Source of the DNA: DASPSM01 sp963800135
Lineage (GTDB): Bacteria; Planctomycetota; Planctomycetia; Planctomycetales; Planctomycetaceae
NCBI GenBank assembly: GCA_963800135.1
Contig: CAWCZR010000016.1
Location: 62,001-126,000 of the forward strand
Reading direction: 5' to 3'
Length of the DNA stretch: 64,000 nt
The position numbers were made by a program, and so were the translations under genes. Positions 9,952-18,828 of the stretch are shown in pieces. The notes under the pieces were generated by a model. The model had not been told where the DNA came from and ran no database searches. It saw only the letters and a list, made by a program, of their open reading frames with translations. Position 1 is the stretch's first letter. Every line of letters begins with the position of its first letter.

Positions 9952-11030
9952 GCCCTGAGATCCCCCGGAAGCGAGCGATCGACTTGAGGCACCGTTTCCA
10001 ACAGGCGATCGATCAACCGCACGGTGGTCCAGCCCTCGAGCCGAGCCGCGTAGTCGAGCAAGAGCCGGTGCTGCAAAACGCTGGCCGTCACGCGGCGGAC
10101 GTCGTCGAAGCTGACGTTGGGACGGCCGGCCAGCAGGGCCGATCCGCGGGCCGTCTCCGCCAGCGCGATGGCCGCCCGCGGCGACGCTCCGAACCGCACG
10201 AAGCGGCGCACCTCGTCCGGAGCGGACTCCGATTTCGGATGGCTGGCATGCACGAGTCTCGCGATGTAATTCGCGACGGCCGTGGGCAAATGGATCATGT
10301 CGGTCAATTCAAAGAGCCGGCCCAGCTCGGCGGCGGAGATGGCGACCGAGAGTTGCGGGGCCCGGCCGTGCTTGCGCGTCGAGATGATTTCCTCGAGCGT
10401 CGCCGACGAGACCGACTCGACGTTGATCTTGAACGTGAAGCGATCGAGCTGCGCTTCGGGCAGCGGGTAGGTTCCTTCCAGCTCGATCGGGTTCTGCGTC
10501 GCCAGGACGAAAAACGGCCGTGGCAGCGCGTGCGATTCGCCCATCACGGTCACTCGCTGCTCTTGCATGGCCTCCAAAAGAGCGGACTGCGTCTTCGGCG
10601 TGGCCCGGTTGATTTCGTCAGCCAATACCAGGTTCGCGAAGACGGGCCCGCGATGAAACACGAGCTTGCGCGTTCCGCCCTGGTCTTCCAGAATGGGCGA
10701 ACCGACGATGTCGCCGGGCAACAGGTCGGGTGTGAACTGGACCCGCCGAAACTCCAGCCCCAGCAACGACGCCAGCGCCTTGACGAGCTCGGTCTTGCCC
10801 AACCCGGGCAAACCCTCGAGCAGGATGTGCCCGCGGGCCAACAGGCAGATCACGACCAATTCCAGCAGCTCGCGTTGGCCGAGGATGGAAGTGCCCAAAC
10901 CGTCGAGCAGTCGCTGGACTTGAGTTTGCGTTTCTTGCACTTCCGCCGGACTCAAGAGTCGCAGCGTGGTCGTAGCGAAAGTCGGCTCGGCCGGTCGCAT
11001 GTCGTCGAGGAGTTGGCTCAAGTTCGTCAC
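9948..11030 (-). CDS. MoxR-family AAA+ ATPase
   Basis: 360 residues. Walker A GLPGLGKT at 73-80, Walker B LVLADEINRA and the MoxR-typical QNPIELEGTYPLPEAQLDRF segment are all present (the last is a sensor/lid-proximal motif in this family). MoxR ATPases act as chaperones that remodel VWA-domain proteins and insert cofactors or assemble complexes at the membrane. Here it stands upstream of DUF58, BatA-type and VWA/GATase-like genes, its expected partners. The gene is full length and in frame. A spacer of about 177 bases without a convincing gene separates it from the upstream coiled-coil gene. Confidence 0.95.
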   Translation of the reverse strand: MTNLSQLLDDMRPAEPTFATTTLRLLSPAEVQETQTQVQRLLDGLGTSILGQRELLELVVICLLARGHILLEGLPGLGKTELVKALASLLGLEFRRVQFTPDLLPGDIVGSPILEDQGGTRKLVFHRGPVFANLVLADEINRATPKTQSALLEAMQEQRVTVMGESHALPRPFFVLATQNPIELEGTYPLPEAQLDRFTFKINVESVSSATLEEIISTRKHGRAPQLSVAISAAELGRLFELTDMIHLPTAVANYIARLVHASHPKSESAPDEVRRFVRFGASPRAAIALAETARGSALLAGRPNVSFDDVRRVTASVLQHRLLLDYAARLEGWTTVRLIDRLLETVPQVDRSLPGDLRA

Positions 11031-11207
11031 CGAATTCTGGTTTCGCCGGACAGATTGCTGATTTCAGATCGATTGCGAGTGAGGCGACGGGTCAGGCCGA
11101 GCCCCGCGCGAGTCGGGGCACCCGCCCTTACCGCGGAGATTGACTCCCGACACAGTCGGTCGCGCGGTGCGCACGAGGAAAATGGGCCGAGCCTGCCATG
11201 CGAGTTC

Positions 11208-12647
11208 TCAGCGGTCGTTGCCGGTTGGGGTGCGCGTGTCGAAATAGTGGCGGACTGCGGCACGGTGCCGCGGACTCAGCGTGCGATTCCAGGTTTGGCG
11301 ACCGCTCTCGGGCCCCGCGGCTCGACCGGCGGTGCGCGGGGCCGAGGAGGCCGGCTCGACCTCCGGGGCGGACGCACTTTGTGAAATGATTTCCTTGTCG
11401 GGCTGATCCGGCGTTCCGGGCGGCAATATGATCTCTTTGAACTTGGCACCGTTGGCCTCGGCCTCGTCGCCCCACGTCAGCTTGGCGGCCCCTCCGCCGC
11501 GCGTCGTGCCGCCGCGGCCTGCCTTGCCGTCGCGGTCCTCATTGTCCGAGTCGGAATCGTCACCCTCCGAATCGTCGGGGTCGCCCTCTTTATGGCGTGA
11601 CTTGGCGATTTTCTTGGACTCGTCTTTGAGGAATTTCTTGAGGTCGCTCAGCATCTTCTCGCGTTCCTTCGCGTCCTTCGGCAGGCTGAGGTGGTTGTCC
11701 TTCATCAGTTGTTGCAGTTTTTTCTGCAGCTCGGGCGACGCCTTGCTGAAGCGGCCGCTCTTCGACAGCTTGCGGAGTGATTCGGCCACTTCCTGTTCGA
11801 GCTGGTCGCGCCGCTCTGCCGACAGCGATGAGGCGTTTTGCTTCGCGTCCTCGCCCAGGCGATCGAGCGCGTCCTGCGCCTTGGAGGCGGCCATCATTGA
11901 TTCTTCCGCCCGCACGCGCATGGTCTCGCGGAGCGAATCGACGACTTCCCACGATTCGTGAGTGAGCGGCGTGCTCTTTGTCTCGGCTGCCAGTTTGTCG
12001 ATCGCCTGCTGGAGGTTTTCGGATTCCTTCTGTTCGAGCACTTCGTTGTCGCGGAGCACTTGCAGCGTCTGCGCGAGAGACTCGGCCGCCTGCGTGCCGA
12101 CGAAATTCGTCCGCAGGCTCTCGGTTCGGGCTTCGCGGAGCGGCACGCAACAGCAGCCGACGACGAACAGGACCGGAAGCCATAGCCGGCGCGCCGCGCG
12201 CACCGGCCGCAATCGGGGCAAGCCCGTCCGCCAATCCGGATTCTGGGCGGCCAGATGGTCGGACCAGCCCGAGTCGTCGGCCGCCTGGCTGTTGCGCCAG
12301 TGTCCGTTTGCCGCATGCCCGCCGTTTGACTGGCGGCCGGTCGTCTCGCACAACGTCATGAGCAGACCATTGACCCCAGTCTTGGAATCGAGGAGGGCCA
12401 CCGCCTGCGAGCGAGAAAAGCCCCGCCGCCGGCTCGTCCACCATGCCCACGCCAACAAAAGGGGCAGAACCAGCGCGGCCAGGCACAGCACGCCCGGCCA
12501 CAGACCGGGGCTAGCGAGCTTCACTAGCAAGACCGAGCTGCCCAGAACGAGCAGAAACAGGGCCAGCGCGTCGGTGAAGGCCGTCAAAAAGACCCCCAGC
12601 GACAAGCGTCTCCGCTGCAGAGCAATCCACTGTTCAAACTGGTTCAC
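11208..12647 (-). CDS. Membrane protein with long coiled coil, first gene of MoxR operon
   Basis: 479 residues. Two membrane helices (about 18-38 and 50-68) are followed by a highly charged helical region (about 190-360, rich in K, E, D, S) predicted by eye to be coiled coil, and a conserved-looking tail ending RTLSPRHRAAVRHYFDTRTP. Unnamed proteins of this layout commonly precede MoxR in planctomycete operons. The function is unknown; a scaffold or sensor role is only a guess. Upstream (12648 onward) no gene is found for about 390 bases, so the operon promoter probably lies there. Confidence 0.75.
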   Translation of the reverse strand: MNQFEQWIALQRRRLSLGVFLTAFTDALALFLLVLGSSVLLVKLASPGLWPGVLCLAALVLPLLLAWAWWTSRRRGFSRSQAVALLDSKTGVNGLLMTLCETTGRQSNGGHAANGHWRNSQAADDSGWSDHLAAQNPDWRTGLPRLRPVRAARRLWLPVLFVVGCCCVPLREARTESLRTNFVGTQAAESLAQTLQVLRDNEVLEQKESENLQQAIDKLAAETKSTPLTHESWEVVDSLRETMRVRAEESMMAASKAQDALDRLGEDAKQNASSLSAERRDQLEQEVAESLRKLSKSGRFSKASPELQKKLQQLMKDNHLSLPKDAKEREKMLSDLKKFLKDESKKIAKSRHKEGDPDDSEGDDSDSDNEDRDGKAGRGGTTRGGGAAKLTWGDEAEANGAKFKEIILPPGTPDQPDKEIISQSASAPEVEPASSAPRTAGRAAGPESGRQTWNRTLSPRHRAAVRHYFDTRTPTGNDR

Positions 12648-13033
12648 GGGGCGCCTCCGGCCTGGGACGACGGATCGCGGCGTTGGGGGCAGAGACTTGC
12701 GGGTAGACTCGACGATAAAATCCTGGCAGGGCTCTCCCTAAAGAGTTGGCGCAGGCTTTTCGAGAATATCACACTCAACGTCGCTTGGCGCTACCCGGAT
12801 CAAGGAATGGGGCTACTCACGATGCCCCGTCGGCCAATCTCTAGACGGCGGTTACACTTGGCGAATTCCCCGGTCCTTCGCCGCCCTAATCGTTGGCTTC
12901 GCGGCGGGAACGTTCGCTGGGCTCTCGTCTGGGGACAATTCTTAGGACACGACATCCAGGGCAATTCGTCTAGCGTACGACGTCGGTTTCCAGTTGCGGA
13001 AGGCACCACCGTTCGCCGATTCAAGGCTTTGAG
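12648..13033. other. Gene-free interval upstream of the MoxR operon
   Basis: No convincing gene on either strand. It separates the start of the minus-strand operon from the plus-strand ketoacyl-synthase remnant and probably contains the operon promoter. No -35/-10 pair was clear enough to place. Confidence 0.5.
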
Positions 13034-13240
13034 ATGAACCGCGGGCGTCGGGAAGTCGTCGTGACGGGAAGGGGAGCGGGGTGACGCCGCTCGGCGTCGG
13101 CGTGGCTCCCCTCTGGGACGGGGGTGAACGCGGGCCGCGGCACGATCGTCGGCCGCGAGCATCCGGTGCAGACGGCCCTGTCAAACTCGTTCGCCTTCGG
13201 CGGTAACAACGCGTGTGTCCTGTTGGGAAAGTCGAGCTGA
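13034..13240 (+). pseudogene. Beta-ketoacyl-ACP synthase remnant with large internal deletion
   Basis: ATG at 13034 begins a FabF-like N-terminus (EVVVTGRGAG); after a frame slip in a GGGG run at 13078-13081 it continues VTPLGVGVAPLWDG (from 13081). After 13123 another frame gives an unmistakable KAS C-terminus, TALSNSFAFGGNNACVLLGK, and stops at 13240. In intact FabF/KASII about 340 residues lie between these parts, including the catalytic Cys-His-His triad, and all of that is missing. The locus therefore cannot encode an active enzyme. It may be a decayed gene or an assembly collapse; the junction lies in a G run near 13120-13124. Confidence 0.8.
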
Positions 13241-13312
13241 CCGACTTGCCGGCGAGAAACGCCCCTCCCCAAGAGCCCCGAAATTGCCCAATCGCAGGTC
13301 GTGTGGTTCACC

Positions 13313-13341
13313 TTGCAAATCGTCGCAAGGGTCCTGATACT
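13313..13341 (+). promoter_or_regulatory. Sigma70-like promoter of the tRNA gene
   Basis: A -35 element TTGCAA (13313-13318) and a -10 element GATACT (13336-13341) are separated by 17 bases. Transcription would begin near 13348, about 20 bases before the tRNA. Confidence 0.6.
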
Positions 13342-13347
13342 TTCGGA

Positions 13348-13361
13348 GCGACTTCGGTCGC
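13348..13361 (+). other. UUCG tetraloop hairpin in tRNA leader
   Basis: GCGAC-TTCG-GTCGC forms a perfect five-pair stem capped by a UUCG tetraloop, placed between the predicted start of transcription and the mature tRNA 5' end. It may define the leader removed by RNase P. Confidence 0.55.
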
Positions 13362-13368
13362 GCAATTT

Positions 13369-13442
13369 GGCGGAGTAGCTCAGTCGGTTAGAGCAGCGGA
13401 TCCATAATCCGCGTGTCGGGGGTTCAAATCCCTCCTCCGCTA
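13369..13442 (+). tRNA. tRNA with CAT anticodon, probably elongator tRNA-Met
   Basis: A full cloverleaf of 74 bases: acceptor stem GGCGGAG pairing with CTCCGCT (first pair G-T), D stem GCTC/GAGC, anticodon stem GCGGA/TCCGC with loop TCCATAA, T stem GGGGG/CCCTC with loop TTCAAAT, discriminator A. The anticodon is CAT. The sequence resembles elongator tRNA-Met, but tRNA-Ile2 (lysidine-modified CAT) is not excluded. Position 33 is C where U is nearly universal. CCA is not encoded. Confidence 0.88.
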
Positions 13443-13464
13443 CTCGACGACACGCGTAGCAGAC

Positions 13465-14220
13465 TTAGCCCAGTAGCGGCCATCGCCCCCCATCGAAGAG
13501 GTAGCGTCGCATCCGGTCGCATTCCACTGCGACGCCATGGGTCAGCGGCTCCCTGTGTCCGGGGCACAACAATTGAATGTCGAGCGCTAGGCAGCGTTCC
13601 ATCGACCGTCGCGCCGTCGGCACGTCCAATGTCACGGGGCGCGCCATGAACCGCACTCGGCCACCAATGACCGCCAGCGCATCCCCTGCAAAGAGAACTC
13701 GCTCCGGCCGATAGTAAAAGCTGGCGTGGCCGGGTGTATGACCGGGCGTTTCAACGACCTCGAAGCCGCCAGCGAGAATTTGCCCGTCTTTGAGGTAATC
13801 AGCCGCCCGGACCGCCTCAGGGACCGCTTCACCCAACAAGCCGATCAGCAGCACGCCCACTCCCCATTCCGGGACGCGTTTTGCGATCCAACCCCGGAGC
13901 CCGCCCCGGGCGGCCGCTCGCGACAGCCACGGCCGCTCGTCGGCGTGGTAATAAACGGAACAACCTGATCGCCTCTGGATGGCCCTCGCGCCCGCGGCGT
14001 GGTCGTTGTGCCAGTGAGTCAGCAAAACGGCTTTAACAGACTTCTCCGACTGTCCCATCGCGGCGAGGAGCGCTTGGGTGTCCGCACCGGTCGAGTCCAT
14101 GCCCGCATCGATGAGTACGACTCCGTCTTGCGTCGTCACGGCATATGAACACGTCAAGTACGACGGCCGACGGACGCACCAAACGGAATTGGTTACTTGA
14201 AAGACGTGCCGCGCAAACAC
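13465..14220 (-). CDS. MBL-fold metallo-hydrolase
   Basis: 251 residues of the metallo-beta-lactamase superfamily. The metal-binding motif HWHNDH is present (about residues 88-93), followed by GHTPGHASFYY (third metal histidine region), FAGDAL (bridging Asp) and a C-terminal PGHREP histidine. All ligands of a two-zinc site are visible. The substrate is unknown; glyoxalase II-like or lactonase-like hydrolysis is typical of such short members. No signal peptide. It ends 22 bases after the tRNA on the opposite strand and follows the MacB-like gene by about 110 bases. Confidence 0.85.
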   Translation of the reverse strand: MFARHVFQVTNSVWCVRRPSYLTCSYAVTTQDGVVLIDAGMDSTGADTQALLAAMGQSEKSVKAVLLTHWHNDHAAGARAIQRRSGCSVYYHADERPWLSRAAARGGLRGWIAKRVPEWGVGVLLIGLLGEAVPEAVRAADYLKDGQILAGGFEVVETPGHTPGHASFYYRPERVLFAGDALAVIGGRVRFMARPVTLDVPTARRSMERCLALDIQLLCPGHREPLTHGVAVECDRMRRYLFDGGRWPLLG

Positions 14221-14330
14221 CGCGCCCTCAGATCGTGCGGTCCATTACTAACGATCGCGGCGAAGTCACTCCGCCAACTTCATTTTTTTGCGCCCCGGAG
14301 ACGAATCCGCAGCAGAGAAACTGATGATCT

Positions 14331-15567
14331 CTACTCGTACCGTAGCGACTCAATCGGATCCAGCTGGCTCGCGCTGCGCCGGGTAGAAGCCGAAAAAGAT
14401 GCCGACGGCCGCGGCAAAGAGGAACGCCAGAAGGGCCGCGGTCAATGAGAACTGCTGCGTCCACTTCTGGCCGACCGAGACGGCGTTGATGAGCGAGACG
14501 ATGCCGATCGAAGCTCCCAATCCGAGCAAGAAGCCGATCATTCCGCCGACACAGGAAAGCATCAGGGCCTCGATCAGGAATTGACGGAGAATATCGCCGG
14601 GAGTCGCGCCGACCGCCATGCGGATGCCGATCTCGCGGGTTCGCTCGGTGACCGAAACCAGCATGATGTTCATGATGCCGACTCCCCCAACGACGAGGGA
14701 AATCCCGGCGATACTGGCCAGCATCAGAGTCAGCGTGCCGGTGACGATGCCGAGAACGTTGGCGATTTCGGTCGTATTGACCACCTCGAAGTCGCGTTGC
14801 TGGCCGGGCTGAATGCGATGTCGCTCGTTGAGCAGCTCCTCGATTTCGTGCTGCGCTTGCGTCATCAGTGACGTCGACCGAGCCGAAGCTAGGATTGCGC
14901 TGACGTTATCGAACTCGGATCCCTCGAGTCGCTTACGGACGGTCGTGACCGGGATGAGCACAATGCTGTCCTGGTCATCTCCAACCATGTTGGCCCCCTT
15001 CGAGGCCAGCACGCCAATCACCCGAAAGGGAATGTTCTTGATGCGGACGGTCTCCCCAATCGGATCGGTCGTCTGGAAGAGCTTGGCAATCAGCGTGTGG
15101 CCGATGACGCAGACCTTATTCGCGCTATGCACATCGCGGTCGGAAAAGAATTCGCCGTTTTCCATCGGCCAGTTGCGGACAGTCAAATAATCGGCGTTGA
15201 CCCCGTGAATCTGCTTCGGGCTGTAGTTCGAGCTGCCGAAAATCACCTGCGCGGTCGTCCCGATGAGCGGGGAGGAGGCGAGCACCGACGGGCAATCTTG
15301 TGCGATCGAATCGGAGTCGCGTGCCGTGAGAGTGACTTGGGCTTGCATCACGCCGCTACGTCGGCGAACCGCGGGTTGGACGATGACGACGTTGGTCCCC
15401 AGTGCGGCAAACTGACTTTGGACCAACATGCTGGCGCTTTGGCCCACCGAAACCATCGTGGTGACGGCGGCAATCCCGATCACAACGCCGAGCACGGTCA
15501 GTCCGGCTCGCATTTTGTTCTTGGCGAGCGCGCGCACGGCGATGCGTACTGTAACCGGAGAAATCAT
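14331..15567 (-). CDS. MacB/FtsX-like ABC permease (frameshift at 3' end)
   Basis: The first frame gives 405 residues ending at 14350. It has an N-terminal membrane helix (ITVLGVVIGIAAVTTM-like), a MacB-type periplasmic core (about 45-270), and three C-terminal helices, with SVTERTREIGIRMAVGATPGDI typical of FtsX/MacB permeases. After GFYPAQ the frame is off; one base over, the DNA reads ASQLDPIESLRYE and stops at 14331, which is the conserved family ending. So the intact gene should end at 14331 and a one-base indel sits near 14369. It pairs with the adaptor gene 20 bases upstream and with the divergent ATPase at 16898. It acts in tripartite efflux or lipoprotein-type export. Confidence 0.88.
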
Positions 15568-15586
15568 GGTGTTTCGCGAAGGATGC

Positions 15587-16879
15587 CTACCAGGAGCTGG
15601 GCGGCGGGGGTTGAAAGCCGATCACAAGGACATCAGCACTTTTAACGGCTCCCGATGCAACTTCCGTGTATTGACCATCGGTCAGTCCGGTCTTCACCTC
15701 GATGGCCCGCAACAGATCTCCGTCGGTCACCCAAACGTGATGGCGCGACCGTTCCTTGCGGAGCCGTGCCCGTTCCGAGATCGAGAGGGATTGCAGCGAG
15801 ACGCCTTCATTACCGTCCTCGTCGACTTTTGTTTCCTCTTTCCCCTCCAAGATCGGGGCGTCCTCCGGTCGCACCTGATTCGCAGCCGGATAGAAACGCA
15901 ACGCGGCGTTCGGCACTTTGATGACGTCGGCGCGCTCGTCGACTTGAAACGAAAGACTGGCCGTCATGCCGGGAAGCAATTCGAGGTCCGGATTCGAAGT
16001 CGTCACCACGACCGGATAGGTGACGACGTTTTGGGCCGTTGTCGAGCTGAGGCGGATCTCCAGGATGGATCCCTTGAATAACTTGTCGGGATAAGCGTCG
16101 ACCGTGAACGTCACGGGATATTTCTTCTTTTGGGCGTCCTTGATCAGGCCGATGTCCGCCTCATCGACCGAGGCGTGGACGTGAATTTCCTTGCGGATGT
16201 CGGGGGCCACGATGAACAGCTCGGGCGTCTGGAACTGGGCCGCCACGGTCTGACCCGGGTCAATTTTGCGATTGATAACAATACCGTCGACCGGCGAGCG
16301 AATCTCGGTGTAGTTGAGGTTGGCCAGCGACGTGTCGAGCGAGGCTCGGGCCTGATCGACGGTGGCTTGGGCCACCTTGAGCTGGGCCTCTGACGTCATG
16401 CGGGAAAACTTGTATTTGTCGAAATCGGCCTGGCTGATGTACGACGTCCCTCGCTCTCGCAAGGCAATGGCTCGTTTCTCGTCCTCGATCGCCTGCAGCA
16501 GCTGTGCCTGCACGCGAAAGACGTCCGATTCCTGGATGGCCAGGGTGGCCCGATCGTGGGCCACGGCTGCCTTGCAAATCTGCGGATCGATCTTGGCGAG
16601 CAGATCCCCTTTCTTGACCTCTTGATTAAACTCGCAATAGAGTTCCTGGACTGGTCCCGACACGAAAGAGCCGACTGTGACTTCGATCTTGGGTTTGACT
16701 GTCCCCGTGGAGTTGACCACCGCGATAATATTTCCCTGTTCGACCTTGGCCGTGCGCCAGATCGGACGGTTGCGTTTGGCCCAATAATTGGCGGCCGGAC
16801 GGTATGCGACAGCCCCGACGGCAGTCAGCACGCCGAGCAGGACGAGTAATCGGAGGAGCGTCTTCATGCGAATGAGCAT
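15587..16879 (-). CDS. MacA/HlyD-like efflux adaptor protein
   Basis: 430 residues from ATG at 16879 (a second in-frame ATG is at 16867). An N-terminal membrane anchor (about 8-26), a barrel-sandwich/lipoyl half-motif (VNSTGTVKPKIEVTVGSFVSG), an alpha-helical hairpin (about 95-165) and a beta-barrel region (SPVDGIVINRKIDPGQTV) follow the periplasmic adaptor plan. The C-terminus carries an unusual acidic insert (about 330-360). It links the inner-membrane MacB-like permease with an outer partner. The permease gene follows 20 bases downstream in the same direction; the ATPase is encoded divergently. Confidence 0.9.
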   Translation of the reverse strand: MLIRMKTLLRLLVLLGVLTAVGAVAYRPAANYWAKRNRPIWRTAKVEQGNIIAVVNSTGTVKPKIEVTVGSFVSGPVQELYCEFNQEVKKGDLLAKIDPQICKAAVAHDRATLAIQESDVFRVQAQLLQAIEDEKRAIALRERGTSYISQADFDKYKFSRMTSEAQLKVAQATVDQARASLDTSLANLNYTEIRSPVDGIVINRKIDPGQTVAAQFQTPELFIVAPDIRKEIHVHASVDEADIGLIKDAQKKKYPVTFTVDAYPDKLFKGSILEIRLSSTTAQNVVTYPVVVTTSNPDLELLPGMTASLSFQVDERADVIKVPNAALRFYPAANQVRPEDAPILEGKEETKVDEDGNEGVSLQSLSISERARLRKERSRHHVWVTDGDLLRAIEVKTGLTDGQYTEVASGAVKSADVLVIGFQPPPPSSW

Positions 16880-16897
16880 TCTTTTGGAAGGCGAACT

Positions 16898-17668
16898 GTG
16901 GCCCTAATCGAAATCCGCGATGTTTCGCGAGTGTATGATCTCGGCGAGGTCAAAGTCGAGGCCCTCGTTCGGGCCTCGCTTTCCATCGAAAGTGGGGAGT
17001 ATGTCGCGCTTGTCGGGGCTTCGGGGTCCGGCAAGAGCACGCTGATGAATACGTTGGGGTGCCTGGATCGACCCACTAGCGGTAGTTACCAGCTGGGCGG
17101 CGAAGAGGTTGCAACTATGTCGCGCCAGGAGCGGGCCCATATTCGTAACCGCCGAATTGGGTTCGTGTTCCAGAACTTCAACCTTTTGGCGCGAACGTCG
17201 GCGATCGAGAATGTCGAGCTGCCATTGCTGTACGCCAAAGGCATCTCCGCGTCGGATCGTCGTCGCCGGGCGATCGAAAAGTTGGAGCTGGTGGGCTTGG
17301 CGAATCGAATGCATCATCATCCGAACCAGCTTTCGGGGGGACAGCAACAGCGTGTGGCCATCGCCCGTGCCCTCGTGAACGAGCCGGCCATCCTGCTGGG
17401 TGACGAGCCGACCGGCAACCTCGATTCGCGGACCAGCCGCGAAGTGATCGCCCTGTTCCGGGAGCTCAACGAAAAGTCGGGCATCACGATCATTCTGGTG
17501 ACTCACAACCAACGGATCGCCCGCGATGCCAAGCGAACGGTCGTCATGCGCGACGGACACATCGTTTGCGACACGACCGACTTTCGCCTGGCGGCCGAGG
17601 CATTGCGTGAGGACTTGGACGAATACGCCGCAGAGGCCTCCAGCGACGGCGTGGCGACTTCAGACTGA
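16898..17668 (+). CDS. ABC ATPase of LolD/MacB type
   Basis: 256 residues from a GTG start at 16898, preceded by GGAAGG at 16887-16892. No in-frame ATG lies upstream. Walker A GASGSGKST, signature LSGGQQQRVAIARAL and Walker B ILLGDEPTGNLDS are intact, matching the LolD/MacB class that powers MacB-like permeases. It is the natural ATPase for the MacA/MacB-like pair, but it is encoded on the opposite strand with only 18 bases between the two start codons, so the two promoters must overlap coding sequence or each other. Confidence 0.93.
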   Translation: MALIEIRDVSRVYDLGEVKVEALVRASLSIESGEYVALVGASGSGKSTLMNTLGCLDRPTSGSYQLGGEEVATMSRQERAHIRNRRIGFVFQNFNLLARTSAIENVELPLLYAKGISASDRRRRAIEKLELVGLANRMHHHPNQLSGGQQQRVAIARALVNEPAILLGDEPTGNLDSRTSREVIALFRELNEKSGITIILVTHNQRIARDAKRTVVMRDGHIVCDTTDFRLAAEALREDLDEYAAEASSDGVATSD

Positions 17669-17776
17669 GTGCCTGCCGAACTGCGACCTCACTCACTTTC
17701 GACGCGACGATCCGATTCGACCTGACAGCCCAATCGACGCTCCTGCTCGCCGCTATCGCCGGCCGCCCTCGGCTCC

Positions 17777-18736
17777 ATGACTCAAAAAACGCTGCAGGAA
17801 TACGCGGAGTGGCTCGACGAGCGGAAGCTCCTCTGGCCGGCACCGCCCAAGCGAGTCCCGGTGAAAGCCAAGGCCTACACCGAGCCGTTGGTGGGTATTC
17901 GTGGCGTGGCCTTCAATATTTACGGGACTTTGCTGCGAATTTCCGACGGCGAGCTGTTTCTCCGGCATCCCCAGGACGTGCGGATGGAAATCGCCCTGGA
18001 GAAGACCATCAAAGAATTCGGCATGTGGAACAGCATGACTCGGCAGCCCGGCGCGCCCTGGAAGGGCATGCTCGTCCGCTACGAGCGGGCGCTGGACGAG
18101 CAGCGTCTGTCGACCACGCACGGTCCAGGCGAGATTCCCGAGGCCGACTCCGTGCAGATCTGGATCAAGATGGTTCGGCTATTAGAGCATAAAGAATATT
18201 CGTACGACGTCGCCCAATATGGGCCGCTCGAACAGTTCAGCGAGAAGATCGCCTACTTCTTTCATTCGAACCTGCAGGGGCTGGAAGCCGAGGAGGGAGC
18301 GCTGGCGTCGCTCACGGGCCTGTTCCAAGCCGGCATGCGCGTTGGACTTGTGGCCGACGCACAACGCTTCACGCTGGTGCAGATGTTGCGGGCCTTTCGG
18401 CAGCAGGGTACACTCCGCTCGCTGGACGAGTTGTTCGATCCGGCGCTTGTGACCTTGTCGTACCGGGAAGGAGTTCGCAAGCCGTCGCGGTCGCTGTATG
18501 AGCATGCCGTCGAACGGTACCGGCGGATGGGGATTGCTGCCAGCCAGGTCTTGGCCGTTGGCACGCGGATCCGCGAAGACCTCGCCATCGCCAAGGAAGT
18601 CGGGATGCGGACGGCCCTGTTGGCCGCCGACCGAACGAGCCTCGCTGCGGAGAAAGAGGATCTGGCCGACCCGGAATTGCGTCCCGATCGGCTGCTGACC
18701 AGCCTCACGCAGCTCCGGGAAATTGTCACTCACTGA
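17777..18736 (+). CDS. HAD-superfamily-like protein with altered nucleophile
   Basis: 319 residues. Motif I reads GVAFNIYGTLL (about residues 43-53); in active HAD hydrolases this is DxYGTL with Asp as nucleophile, but here the first position is Asn (N47). Helical cap sequence follows, then motif II/III regions and a motif IV-like LAVGTRIREDLAIAKEVG near 270, where the usual GD pair is also not obvious. Phosphatase activity is therefore doubtful; a binding or regulatory role is possible. The gene stands alone between the ABC ATPase and the FabZ-like gene. Confidence 0.75.
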   Translation: MTQKTLQEYAEWLDERKLLWPAPPKRVPVKAKAYTEPLVGIRGVAFNIYGTLLRISDGELFLRHPQDVRMEIALEKTIKEFGMWNSMTRQPGAPWKGMLVRYERALDEQRLSTTHGPGEIPEADSVQIWIKMVRLLEHKEYSYDVAQYGPLEQFSEKIAYFFHSNLQGLEAEEGALASLTGLFQAGMRVGLVADAQRFTLVQMLRAFRQQGTLRSLDELFDPALVTLSYREGVRKPSRSLYEHAVERYRRMGIAASQVLAVGTRIREDLAIAKEVGMRTALLAADRTSLAAEKEDLADPELRPDRLLTSLTQLREIVTH

Positions 18737-18828
18737 ATTCGGGCACAGCGGCTGGCAAGAGAAATGCTGCTCTTTTTGGGGCGTCATCTGTCACGAACCG
18801 TAACTCCTGACTTTGCCCAACCACTGCC

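Noticed and set aside
11027..11263. 78-codon minus-strand ORF between MoxR and the coiled-coil gene
   Set aside because: Arginine- and serine-rich, overlaps the neighbouring gene and has no ribosome-binding site.
12807..13037. WGQFLGHDIQ-like string reminiscent of animal haem peroxidases
   Set aside because: Only about ten residues match and the rest of the frame is not protein-like; likely chance.
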